64,000 nt of DNA, taken from contig JBBHKE010001485.1 in assembly GCA_037447655.1 (NCBI GenBank), positions 62,001 to 126,000 on the forward strand, given 5' to 3'. Shown here piece after piece: positions 46,427 to 59,214 of this stretch. Position 1 is the first letter of the stretch; each line of letters opens with the position of its first letter. The stretch is from Zygnema cylindricum (lineage: Eukaryota > Streptophyta > Zygnematophyceae > Zygnematales > Zygnemataceae). Position numbers and translations under genes: made by a program. The notes under the pieces were generated by a model, which did no database searches, had not been told where the DNA came from, and was given only the letters and a program-made list of their open reading frames with translations.

Positions 46427-47875
46427 ACACAATTATATTCAGACGACCGTAGGAGGGATTCTGCATAGATGACGCTGCGAATCTGTCAACAAAGACAACG
46501 ACTTCATTACCAGGATTCACAACTTGTCGGGATCGAGCGAGAGAGTAGAATGTAAAGATCGAAACCAATTAGCGACAACACCCAGTTAGTTTTTGTAGAC
46601 GTCTATCAAATGCCAGTTGTCGTAAGATTCATTTGACGGCCGACAGTTTAGCGAACTGTGCACCAAGCTCGAGAACCACTGACATGTTCCAAAGATTAAT
46701 ACAAATGACCCTACTGTTAGCCAAGTGAAACGCAATTTGTACCTGCAGACCAACAACAAGGGTGCGAGAAACCAATACTCGACACACGTAATTGGCTAGA
46801 GGTATCGGTACTAACTCACTACTCCCTATTCAGTATGCACGAAATTAAAACCTTGCCACGTCAGCATGCTTCGAGTACAAAGTGACATTGACATACTTCA
46901 ACACACGCGGGCTACGTACGGGCGTTCCTTACAACTCTCAGGTGCACCCCGACGATGATCGCTGTTCATGCCGTATCTACCAGAAATTAACCCTTTTGGT
47001 AAATGGAGGACCTACGGTAATATAATCATATTGAGGAAAAATGCTCTAGTCGAAATTTTGTATATACCTGGAAGAGACAATGCAATCAGACAGATATTAA
47101 CAATGTTTGCCAATATTTTTACGAGATTTTTATCGTCAAAGGAAACATTCCACGATGTACTTTATGTTTATTACTTAGATGTTTCACCAACAATTTTTAT
47201 AATACATAGAGATTAAATAATATTGTTAATCACTTAAATATATATATTCCAACCTTTAAATCTAGATTGTATATTGTAAAACATTGTATATAAACACCAG
47301 TGAATCGCAAAGGCTACCCTTGACCCATGATGAAACCAATATGTGGACACATAAACACATTTATTCTCATCACACATTTATTTCAAATGATCGTTGGATT
47401 ATGATAGGAAGAATCCCACTGTAGAAGATAAACTGAAAATAGTCGTGTTCGAAAAACGATGAGGCGCTAGTCACGTTGACTTCTCCTCGAAGCAGCACAA
47501 ACAAACAGATGAACAAAAATGAGACAAATCAACTAAATGGACCGAGATACAAAACCAGCACAATATGAATGCGCGAATTTGTCACACAACAAAATAAACA
47601 AATAAAAAAATTCTCACAACAAAAAACAAAATCATCGGCCAATAACACGACATGAACAAATATTCCCCCTCACAAAAGTCTTCTCACTCTCATACACTCT
47701 CCCCACTACTTGGTCTTTGTACCTCATTAGAAGGAAAGTACACGACGAGTCATAAGCCCACCAACTACACATTGTTTGTCGTGCCCAACCTCGTAAACGC
47801 CTTTATCGAAATGGTTGCAAGTCAAATGAGTTCGCAAACTTATCACTGGCTAATTCCCTACGTGCTCAGAATGTG
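46427..47875. other. Spacer, nothing seen
   Basis: A/T-rich, with short frames such as 46968-47216 that have no recognisable motif. No gene supported. Confidence 0.45.
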
Positions 47876-47880
47876 CTAAC

Positions 47881-49242
47881 TGTTGTTCTTTGGTCTAAAA
47901 TATACCGCAGAAGCTACCCAAACTATCATGCAAAAAGCCAAGCAAAAATAGGTCGACGAACAATCATTTGAAATGCATCCTCCATTTAACATACAACAAC
48001 ATTTAGGGTTTCATGGAATAATCAACATAAATAAACCCTATGACAACATCTAAGGTTTGATGGAATAATCGACATAAACAAACCCTAGGACAAATGCATA
48101 AACAATGCATATCAAACATACATAAAATAACATAAATAAATAATAAAGACAAATGCATACATCATAAACAAAAGTATAATCAAATAATCATTATATCATT
48201 CAAAGTGCATCACTTAATCGACAACCCTAAAATACTACATCTTTGGTCCCCACTTTTCTAACCAGCATTGATTAATTATTCTAATGAAGCTCAAATCTAT
48301 ATATACACTTGTGAGCTGTTAACAAATCACTAAGTGTCAAAATAACCAACGTAAATTACGTAACTGTCATTAAATCAAACTAATCGTAAGCGTACACCTG
48401 AAAGTCAAGCAATCGTAAGCGTACACTTGTCTGCAAATACGACATCGTACACACACAAATTACACTATCGAAAACCCTAATTGATCACTTAAAATAAAAA
48501 TGTCATAATCAATACTAAATTAATAATACACATAAGACAAAATAATGTTGTATCAAATATTTATACCGACGCGTCCGCAAAATACGTGTCATAAGCGACA
48601 ACTTGCTTAGTCACTTGCAGATAAATCCACGTAGTGAACCGACATCGCATATGTACGGTCCACCTAAAAATACGTCATTAAAGATAATGAGATCCCTTGA
48701 AAATATTCGGCGGACGCCGTCCGCCCTCCACGTGTACCTCGAACCACTGCCGAAATTAATCCGTACCATACAAATCTTGTCTGTACCGAAATCACGTACT
48801 TGGTCATAAATGTCGCGTGTCAAATACGACGCTCCGTACCGGCGGCGTCACATTTAATAAATGCGGTCTGTCGCATTATGTTTCATATGGCCGGCGTACT
48901 TTTCAAATCCTTCGAATATTTCAAATCGAATCGCGAAGCAATCCGCCGTCCATTTCCATTTCGTATTCCGTATTTTTCGTACGCTTCTTCGCGTCACTTA
49001 ATTTGTACTTTTTCGTCACCTTAAATTCATATTTCATATCGGATCGCTTCGCGATCCGCCGTACATTTTCAAATGTTTGTTTGCGCCACTCACACGTAAC
49101 TTTAATTTTGCTCGTACACTTACTCCCCCCAATCCACAATCCTTTCGAACCTCCACAGTATATAACGTAAATATATACGCACGAAACGTCGCGTGCGCAT
49201 CAAATTTCACATACGCACGAAACTAAATCTTCAAAAACAACA
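47881..49242 (-). repeat. 3' LTR of the non-autonomous element
   Basis: 1362 bp. In minus orientation a TATA-like GTGTATATATAG occurs near 48295-48310. Contains a hairpin GGATCGC-TTC-GCGATCC at 49041-49057 and a decayed version of it near 48930. Confidence 0.8.
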
Positions 49243-50175
49243 CTCCCCCGAAAAATTTAGTTTTGTGCATCCATTATGCCACGTCATCAGCTGTCACACT
49301 GTCACCTCCATCTGAATCCGCCAAATGCCTCCGCCAAAATTTTCCCACTTGTTCCACCATCGCTTCCGCTGCCTCCACATACCATCGAGATTTCATAGTA
49401 CATAATATATATATTTTCATTTTCTTTTCTCTTTTCTAAACAATATCTTAAATCCGAAAATTTCCGATAAAAATACATAAATAATAAACTATTTTCCGAA
49501 AATCAATTCTACCAATAATAAATAAAATTCCAACAAAAATTACCACATTTTCCTCTAACTACCATAACAATTTCCAAAAATAAAACTTTCGAAGATTTCT
49601 CAATTTCGCAACCCGCGTACTTAATCCCACAAGATAAAACATTAAAAATAAAAGTAAATAAAATTTACATTCTCTATCCCAATTTTAAGCTCCATTAATG
49701 TTACATTTCCCGAAAACTACCAACAATCCGAAAAATAAAATCTCATAACATCCCATAATTATAGATCCACAAATTCGGATCTTTCACCAAATGCCACATC
49801 TCCACCTTTCGGATCTCTCCCCCAAACGTCGAAACTCCTCGTTCCACATCTCTCCACTAAATGTCAAATCTCCACATTTCGAAATGCTTCATCAAAAATA
49901 AACATGTATTTTCCAAAAAAAAAATATCCTTTCTCAAAATAAATCATTTTCATTGAGGGTAGTCATTTCAGCACTGTCAATAAGTTAACCCTTGGGGCGA
50001 TGCAAGATTAAACTCGGCACATACCAACACCATAATAAGGCCGATCTCATGGGTACACAGACACCACTACTGCAATACAACCAGCAAGAACAAAATTAAT
50101 CCGCTACAATGCGTGTGACACAAACCTATCTCGACTTAACCTAACATATGATAGATGGGGTGTGGGCCCATATCC
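49243..50175 (-). other. Internal region of the non-autonomous element
   Basis: 933 bp, A/T-rich, with no frame encoding recognisable gag or pol residues on either strand. Begins (in minus orientation) after the LTR at 50176 and ends with the polypurine tract at 49250-49243. Confidence 0.7.
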
Positions 50176-51601
50176 TGTTATTCTTTGGTCTAAATAGACC
50201 GCAGAAGCAACCCAAACTATCATGCAAGAAGTTAAGCAAAGCTAGGCCAATGAACAATAATTTGAAATGCATCCTCCATATGCGTACACAGACGCAACAA
50301 ACCACATTTAGGGTTTCATGGAATAATCAACATAAATAAACCCTATGACAACATCTAAGGTTTGATGGAATAATCGACATAGACAAACCCTAGGACAAAT
50401 GCATAAACAGTGCATATCAAACATATATAAAATAACATAAATAAATAATAACAAACAAATGGATCACACATAAACAAAAGTATAATCAAAGTATAATTAA
50501 ATAATCATTATATCATTCAAAGTGCATGACCTAATCGGCAACCTAAAAGTCTACATCTTCGGTCCCTACTTTTCATGCTAAGCATTGATTATCATTCCTA
50601 ACAAGGCTCATTCCTATATATACACTTGTGAGCTGTCAACTAATAGATACATGTCAAAATAACCAACGTAACTTCCACTAAGTAGTATTACACCATGAGA
50701 ACATATTACGACAAATAATCCTAACTCTAAGTGTACACCTAAGAGTCCACCAATCATAAGAGTACACTTGTCTGCAAGTACGACACTACATACACACAAA
50801 TTAAACTGCTGAAACCCTAAATGACCACCTAAATAAAAACCGTCATAATCAATACTAATTTATTAATACACATAAGACAAGACAATGTTCTTTCAAATAT
50901 TTACACCGATGCGTCCGCAAAATCCGGTTGCTAAATGACAACTTGCTTAGTCACTTGTGGACAATACCACGTAGTGAACCGACATCACAAAAGTACGGTC
51001 CACTTGATAACACGTCATCAAACAATGCGATCCCTTGAAAATATCGGCGGACGCGGTCCGCCTTCCACCTCTAGCTCGAACCACTGCCGAAATTAAACCG
51101 TACTATCCAAATCATGTCCGTACCAAAACTGCGTACCTCTCTATAAATTCCGCCGGTTAGATTCAAAGTAAGTCCGTCCAAAATTGATTCTACGTACCAG
51201 TGGCGTCCTTTTTCCATAGATGTTGCCTGTCGCATTATGTTGTGTACGGCCGGCGTACACCTTAAATATTTCGTACATTTCACGTTGGATCGCTTCGCGA
51301 TCCGCCGTCCATTTCCATTTCGTATTCCGTATTTTTCGTACGCTTCTTCGCGTCACTTAATTTGTACTTTTTCGTCACCTTAAATTCATATTTCATATCG
51401 GATCGCTTCGCGATCCGCCGTACATTTTCAAATGTTTGTTTGCGCCACTCACACGTAACTTTAATTTTGCTCGTACACTTACTCCCCCAATCCACAAATC
51501 CTTTCGAACCTCCACAGTATATAACGTAAATATATACGCACGAAACGTCGCGTGCGCATCAAATTTCACATACGCACGAAACTAAATCTTCAAAAACAAC
51601 A
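50176..51601 (-). repeat. 5' LTR of the non-autonomous element
   Basis: 1426 bp, clearly related to 47881-49242 over its whole length but with many differences, so the insertion is not recent. It has two intact copies of the hairpin GGATCGC-TTC-GCGATCC (51287-51303 and 51400-51416) where the other LTR has one intact copy. Confidence 0.8.
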
Positions 51602-51606
51602 CTAAC

Positions 51607-52657
51607 AATGTTTTTGTGCGAAGACGTCGTCATCCACAAACTTTCACAAAAAATGTTTATCCCAAAACCAAATTAGTATATTTTACTTTTATAAATTGAG
51701 AATGATTTTGGAGCATTGGATTAAGTTTAAAGGCGAGTTATTTGGAGACTCTTGACTTTGGAACTCTCATATAATGTTTCGAAAAGTCAACAAACCTATT
51801 AGTTGAATCCTTGTAAGTGTGTCCCATCCCACTCTAACAAAATTTTAATGCAAACACTACCGAGGCAAAAACCTCACTAAATACATTGTTGGGGCGACAA
51901 TATCCATGCCCCTCCTCTCGTTCTACTTCCAACCTTTAACTTTAAACAATGGCGGAAAATAATGTCACGCGCGTGCCATAAAAGATTCACAATATGAGCT
52001 AGGTGGGGTGAAGCGTCCCCTATAGTGCGGGTCGAGCCTTATAGTACCTAAACATTTCAAATTTTGTTTGAAACAAGTTTTCCCTAGGTTGTAGTTCGTA
52101 AGATCTAATGTCCACACAAATAATGTTAGCCCACTCACAAGGTGGCAACTATGAACACCAATGAGACGGGATTGCGCAATAGTTTTTCCCTTGATGCGGC
52201 ACCCAATACTTATTAAATGAGTCGTGGTATTAGTATCGCAAAGTTAACCAATATTGTCTCAAAATGTTAACTAATAACCAAAGTATTATATGTCTTCATT
52301 TTTAATGCATTCCCACGACTAAATGCATGTCATTCTTGTCCATTAAGACACATCATGGCATTCTCTGTAAGGAGGTTTGTTGTTAAAGAGAGATGGTTAA
52401 GAGGTCTTCACTTGTGAAATCTTTAGTCTTGCGTACTGTCCCTCTCTTGATTCAACTTATAAAAGGTAAACCGCACGATTTCGTCAATCTCCATCGAAGG
52501 CGTATGTTCAAAGTGAAAAAACTTTTTGATAACCCCACATACACCTAAGATGGTTTTTTACGTTTTATGGTTATCAAACAGTGGAAGGAATTCCATTTCA
52601 CCCAATATGGTGAAAAAGTGTTGTCCTCCAAACGTATTAGAGTTATTGTCAATATAC
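51607..52657. other. Spacer, nothing seen
   Basis: A/T-rich sequence between two LTR insertions. No gene supported. Confidence 0.45.
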
Positions 52658-52662
52658 GAGTA

Positions 52663-53972
52663 TGTTGATATTTGGGTATATTCTAGGTTTTTACTAGATG
52701 GAAAAAGAGTACAGGCAGTCTGCCTCTGACTCCCTTCTCCAAGCCCCCACACTTGTTGTAGTCACTGAAGGCTGGAGAGGGAGCTAGAGCCATGGCTGCC
52801 TAAGCTCTCCAGAGAGACAGGAATTGATAATAGGTATGTTTACCAAAAAGGAATTTGACGGACCCAGGAATTGATCCTGGTACCTGCCGTCCGTCAAACA
52901 TCCCGTAGTCGTCAGCTTTGTCCCTTTAGCATAGGACTAGTGCTAGTACGTATAGGGTTTGATAAATATTTAAATAATTAAAGTTAGGATTTTCCATTTA
53001 ACTAGGTTACGGTATATAGGGCATAGAAACAGTTGCATTTTTAGTACCGGACGAAACAAATAGTACGGACATTTATTTCGACGGTCAGTTTTAATTACGA
53101 TGTAAATCGGACGGCCGTGGTTAGCGCCGACATAGCGGAAAGGAAAATTTGGAAGTTTGCAGACGCCGCCACTCCGGATGACACGTGACAACACCGTACG
53201 GGATTACGGAATTTCCAGAACGGCAGAAAACAAATCCGAGAGTGACAAATGTCGCACTATGACGACATCATACAATGTACGTACAGAAAGTACTCCGGCA
53301 CTTGTAATTTCTTTTACGGTACCATTTTTATGATGCGGCATGACCTGGCGCCACGTGGAGAGATAAGATTTGGAGGCAAGAATTCCGAAGATTATAAGAG
53401 CGAATCCGGTTAGGACATTTGTTGATTTTTTAAGCCATGTCGTACGATGACCGTACAAAAGGTACATCGGCATCTGTACCTTTATGTACTATACAGTAAT
53501 GTGATTGGTCCGTACCTCAGTACTAGAGGGTTTAGAGAGGGGTTTAGGACTTAGAATATTTCGGGTAGATAGCTGACTCTCCCACAGAGCACCTTGTATA
53601 AATGGCAAACTTTGGCCAGCCATAACTATCAATTTACTTGACCATTTTCAGTGATTCTTTTTGCTGCGGACTCACGGGAGTCCAGGCTACACAGGAGTGT
53701 AGTCGGTTAGAGTTTTTATCTGCCAGGGTGACTGTATTTCTAAGGGAAAGTCAAAGTAGGTGAATGTGTCCAAATCTCATATTCTAACTTTGCATTCTGT
53801 GGTGGAACTGAGCACACAGAAAGTGTTATTTCACAGGGGTGAATCTATATTAGGGTTTTGACTGTAAAGGAGTCAGTCATTTGGGTTTATATCAACTTGG
53901 AGTCGGCACTATCTAGATTAGTTTCTTTTGGATCTGCATACTCAGAGGGCCAATGGAGGTCTTAGAGTTTCA
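52663..53972 (+). mobile_element. Solo LTR related to the copia LTR
   Basis: 1310 bp beginning TGTTGAT and ending GTTTCA, flanked by a perfect 5-bp duplication GAGTA (52658-52662 and 53973-53977). Shares ordered blocks with 43930-44976. Absence of an internal region between the duplications indicates loss by LTR-LTR recombination. A TATA-like GTATAAA lies near 53596. Part of the middle (about 53080-53300) seems repeated at 53340-53490, explaining its greater length. Confidence 0.85.
52854..52898. repeat. LTR hairpin with a tRNA T-arm-like core
   Basis: Outer stem TTTGACGGAC/GTCCGTCAAA encloses a 5-bp stem, 7-nt loop hairpin (minus strand CCAGG ATCAATT CCTGG). The equivalent place in the copia LTR (about 44139-44176) keeps the core and forms a different outer stem (CGGCC/GGCCG). 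Confidence 0.55.
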
Positions 53973-56900
53973 GAGTACCTTTGATCCTTTTATCCGTGAA
54001 ATAATAGTAGGTTTTGAAGCCGTCGTTATGCATTAAATTGTTGTATGGTTGTTTTGACAATTCATTATCATCTAAGAGAAGCTTGTCAACTACGAACCCA
54101 TCGTTTAATGAACCTTATTCATTTAATTAATTCTAACATTTGTCCTGGAAAAATGGTGTTGGAGGATACCTGCATATATTATAGAAAGTTTGTATGAGCG
54201 AATCTCCAAACATTCGCAATTTCTAACCAAAGGTGTTAATACCATGACTTACGTGTGATGGTATGGCTTATGCCAACTTGTGCTCTCTCGTACATATCAT
54301 ATCAAGCTCCTAGCTAATATGGTCAAAAAAACAATTGAGCTTTTTTGGTGAGTGTTGAACTTAGAATGGGGAGAAAATGAAATGAGTTTGTTAAGTCATC
54401 GTTAATTAATTACCCACGTTCTCAACAAGTGTCCACAGTGTGTTAGTAATTCCTCCGTAACAACATATACGCTAAAAATATGCATAAAAATGTTGTGTAA
54501 GGGTGAAATCTTAATTTCCTATTGGTGGTATGAGCATTCAAGCAACCTTATAGCTTGGTCTCCTCGATTATTATAAATAAAATTGGTTTTACTTAATATT
54601 GTTTTTTTACTTGTATAAATTATCCTACAAGCATCCTAACGGATGGTTATTTAATATTTGAGCCAAATGTAAGATATGGAGAAGGTAAAATAAATAATTG
54701 GTCGTAACATTACTATGTCATCTACCTTTTGTTATATAAGGTTATATTTGGCTGGACTAAGCTATCTATAAAACATATATTCTCTCTAACTTTTTGAGTG
54801 TTTTTCTTTTTGATATTCTAAATTGTTGTTAGAGGCGTTTATGTATCTGCAAACTTCAAAAATGAGTTGAACACGATGTAACGTATGTAATTGTGGTAAC
54901 ACTATCGAAAGCTGACGAAGTTTCCATATCTCATTAATTTCTAACCATGTCATTGTTTATAAAAACTATCTCAAGTAAATCGTAAATTTAAATAAAAAAT
55001 TCATTGTTAATTTACAGAACAATGAACCACATTTAATCCCTAATCTTTGCTTCTACTGTTTGAGATTTGCTTCCATTGTATGAGAGTTTTGTAGTTTGTA
55101 TCTTGCCCGCCTTCTTTCCTTGCTCCAAAGTGCCGCCTTTATAAATTGAAACTCCCTAAAAAAAACTTGTTTTCTTATCGTACTGGTGTTGCAATTTCCA
55201 AGTGCTTGCAATGCCGATTTTGTTGCCTAAGTAGTACTTGATATCATTAGATTTTGTGCAATTTGATTTGAGTGATAGTTTCAAAGTTTGTACACTTCTG
55301 GCTTGTCATACTTAACAATCACGTATAATTAGGAGAGGGAGCATTGAGGAAAAGGTGATATCCGCCTCCGTATCAAATGGACAAAAATAAAAGACCCATT
55401 GCAGTTTTTCTGCTATTCGCCTCCGCATCACATGGTCAGTAATATAAGACCACTTGAAATGTTTTGCTTTCCATTTACAATATGGGAAATTGCTTTATCT
55501 ACAAATTAGTATTTGCCCCTAATTTTGACCAAGTTTGCATGTCCCTAGTCACTTCGAATTTATTATATTTAAAAACTAAAAATGTTAGTTGGATATGCAC
55601 AAACAACGCGATATCAATTCAAAATGTGACTTATATATTTGAAATTATACTATAAACTAGTTAATTCCCATGATTCGCCGTGCGAAACTCCACTTCACTT
55701 CGCAACACATATCCCGCGTTTCTTACTATGGTGTGAAAGACGGCGTGTAACTCCTCCAACGACACATCTTCATTTGATGGCGAATTTCAGATCCCTCCTG
55801 TTTTTACATATTCATTGATTTATTTCCACACTTCGTTTTTTATTTTGTTCGCAATGGTATTTTGTACCTTTTTTTTGTTTCTCTCGAGATGGTGTTTTGC
55901 ACTTTGACGTCTTCATATCGTTGTTGATTTGGCATAAATTATTTTAATATAAATAGTACATATTTAATTTGGTTGGTGTTTTTTTTAACTTGGAGGTAAT
56001 CGCCTGAAAATAAGTTTATTAAACCCAAATGAATAATGTGGTATTGCATATTTCAAACTTTATGTTACACCGACTGAGCCATATATTTTGATCTCTAACC
56101 ACAACTATTCGATTAAAGATATGCAAAAAATGTCAATGTTGCATGTTTTAAACGTTATATTACACCAAGTGCGTTATCTCTTTTGATCTTTAATTTGAAC
56201 TATTTAAAAGAAGATCCGTGATAAATTTCAACAAAGTTCCGCCATAAAAAAATTTGTTACACTAAGTGAGCCATTTATTTTTTACCTATAATCTAAACTA
56301 TTTAAACATAAATCCGCAAACAATTTCAACAAAGATATGTAATAAAAGGGAAGTTGCTTCATCTTCTCTTTTCTTTAATGGATTCCCCTCGTCAACGTCC
56401 ACCTACGGCGATTGAGGAACAGGAGCCACAAGGGCGAAACGTTTTCTCAATATCTATGTTTTACAAACCACATTCAGTAAAAAAAAAATATGTAAGTTTA
56501 CTTAACTTTGATTAAACCATTTTGTATATGGTTTGATTTGTGTCTCAATTACTTTATTAACGTTTGAAAATAAAACATAATCAATACCTTATTCCACACC
56601 ATTTCTAAAACCACTAAAAAACTACAAACGCTCTTATATTGTTTGATTGATTCAACATCAATTTGGACACTCTACCATCACATGTGAACACATGTCAACT
56701 TTTGAGGCGTTAAATTTTTTGTTAAATCAATAAACCTACAAAAATCATGATAGTCAATGAGAACCCCCATAATGTTTCGACATACCTCCATACTCTCGAG
56801 ATTAATATGCCCGCACAATGTTATGCTCAAAATTTATTCATTTTAGCGGTGGGATTTCCAAATCCCTCGTTTTTTGTTGCAATCATGATAACTACCAATT

Positions 56901-57042
56901 TTTTTCTTAGATACGAATTCTAAGTCGCAAACGCATGACTTGTTTATGATTTGCTTCAAGTTACGTTCGAGTATATGTCAATTGTAAGGGGTTCACAAAC
57001 TATGACATTTCAATTTTGATGCCTAAGGTTAGAGCATTTCTT

Positions 57043-57277
57043 TATAGTCGCCTCTGTACAAACCGACTGCCCATAAAGTCAGTGACTTCCACTAATATAT
57101 TTCACAAGTTTTTATTTGAGCAAAGTGTTAATCATACAATCTCCCATTAAATGTACACTATATAGTCGCCTTTGTACAAACTGACTGCCCATAAAGTCGG
57201 CGACTTCCAATACAATTTTCACAAGTTTTTATTTACGCAAACTGTTAGTCATACAATCGCCCATTAAATGTACACTA
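57043..57277 (+). repeat. 118-bp tandem duplication
   Basis: Two units starting TATAGTCGCC at 57043 and 57161, sharing GACTGCCCATAAAGTC, TTTCACAAGTTTTTATTT and CCCATTAAATGTACACTA, with scattered differences. Confidence 0.8.
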
Positions 57278-59205
57278 TTGCTTTAGATAGAGTGATTTCA
57301 TCAAACGTTAACAAATATATCAACAAATAATGTTGTCCACCAATGTTTGTTGTTTAATCAATGTGAAATTTCGCATGTTGTCAGAAATTATGCCGTTCGT
57401 ACAGATACGATATGAAAAGTCGAAACTAATATTCTTTTTTTCGCGTGGCGGTTGCTGCTTGATAAACCAATGGAAAAATTGAGTAAGGAAAATATTTGAT
57501 TGTCGCCTCTTTCTTTATCACTATCACCCATCAAAATATACATTTCTTCCATTGTGACAAAACTTGCGACCACAACTGCCATCTATACCTTATGGAGCAC
57601 CATTGCAATACTTTTTTGCATGACTCTTCGGACTAATATGTTCCCATTTGTGCTATATTTTACATTGTTTGTCTTTTTTTTAGTAAATAGTTTATAGATG
57701 ATTTAAATTTTTATACAGAAGCATGTGAAGTCATCGAGATCGATTAAATATGTTGAAGAGTACCTATTTGTCTTTTACGTTTATGACTTCTTATTTAACT
57801 TTAAAACCTTTTTCTTCTATCGACCCCTCTCCCACGAAGATAATGGACGTCTACAACTTCATAAGAGAGTTTTGTTTTTTTGGCTCGTCTTTACTTTTCA
57901 GAAATGGTTTAAAACAAAAAAGTTGAGTAATGACGTTTAATCATATAAATTGTACATTCTCCAACTAAAATAGTGTTAGTTTGGTTGATTATTTTGTATT
58001 TTATTGTGTTGTGTTGATCGCCAATGTAGTTACAACATCTTTAGTGTTAAATACACGAGGTCACGGCGTATTTAAATAGTTTACAATTGAAAATATGTCG
58101 GTTTATACGTTATCTTTTTGTTAGTTTGTACAAAAGTACAAAATATGTCGTAAATAATTGCGTGAAATAATTGAGACAATGAGTTTTGTGACAAAAGAGA
58201 ACACAATCAGATTTGATTCATATTAACAAATAGTGTTGTATCCATAGCCTCTTGTTAATGTTATATATTCGCCTTATTTTTACTAATCGAGATACCGACC
58301 CTCTCTATCAATAAAGCCAATATCGCGATAAAATTACGATATCTCTCGATAAGTTATTATGTTGACAACTATCGCGATACCACCACAGGTTGGTTTGTCA
58401 ACCTTTTTTCAGAAGCCCCTCATTTCGGAGGCGATTCCTCCGTGCGTTTTAACGCACTGTAGTTGTACGGACTCCCACCTCCCACCAAAAATATCGCGAT
58501 AAATTTTGTTGGTAATGGAGCGATATACCGGGACCTTTGACTTTTTGATAATCTATAAATCAAATATCGAATTTGTCTCTATAATTTTTTAATTGAGTTT
58601 TTTCTCTCATGTTAAAACAACGATTATGTCATCACTGACTATAATTGGAATGTGTAGAAAAAATAGTGTTGTGTGTTAATAAATGTTAATGTGTTATTGC
58701 CTTTAGGTAATAGATTTAAAAATAACTTTTTTAACACACTTATGTTCCCTATACCTATAATTTTAATCGTAGCGATTCAGGTCTTAGGTATCCAAAAAAC
58801 CTACGAGCGTATTCGGAACACCAAAAAGCTCAATCGAAGATCTCGTCCTCCAAACATGAGGTGAGTTGATGGTATCGCTGTTTCGAAATGCGATATGTTT
58901 CTTTCTTATATATTGCAAATCTACCATGCTGCCTTAGCGATATTGTCGATACGCCATACATGTGCCAACTGCTGTATCGAATCACAGTTTTGTTCTCGCG
59001 AGAGCTGTTAGCCAGCGTGATGAGTGTGTTCCGTACAATGCTGCTGTCTCTCCGTTTCACATGCGAATGCAGTGGCCGTGCCCGCCGGGTCTTGTGGTGG
59101 AGCCTGGCATCAATCTTTGTGTATTATTTTCATGAAGTCAACCCTCCATGCCCTCTGCGTTGGTTCTCTACCATGGTCCGTATCCTTTAATTAGCAGTGG
59201 TAAAT

Positions 59206-59214
59206 TTAGGGTTT
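59206..59214 (-). promoter_or_regulatory. Telobox-like motif upstream of the NOT2-like gene
   Basis: TTAGGGTTT, the complement of the plant telobox AAACCCTAA, found in promoters of many plant housekeeping genes. Position about 850 bp before the predicted ATG, where non-coding 5' exons are likely. A short motif; could be chance. Confidence 0.3.

Larger units (their letters stand above)
47881..51601 (-). mobile_element. Complete non-autonomous LTR retroelement (LARD/TRIM-like)
   Basis: Two long direct repeats (47881-49242 and 50176-51601) bracket 933 bp without coding capacity. Both repeats end with TGTTR...CAACA. The element is flanked by a perfect 5-bp duplication CTAAC (47876-47880 and 51602-51606). 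Orientation is minus: in that direction a purine run CGGGGGAG (complement of 49243-49250) lies directly before the LTR at 49242, as a polypurine tract should, so 50176-51601 is the 5' LTR. A primer-binding site was not identified with confidence. It would need proteins from an autonomous relative. Confidence 0.85.

Noticed and set aside
49243-50175. Search for gag/pol remnants in the non-autonomous LTR element
   Set aside because: No frame of note on either strand, so it is called non-coding.
57043-57277. Tandem repeats as a CRISPR-like array
   Set aside because: Only two long units with no spacers, in eukaryotic DNA.
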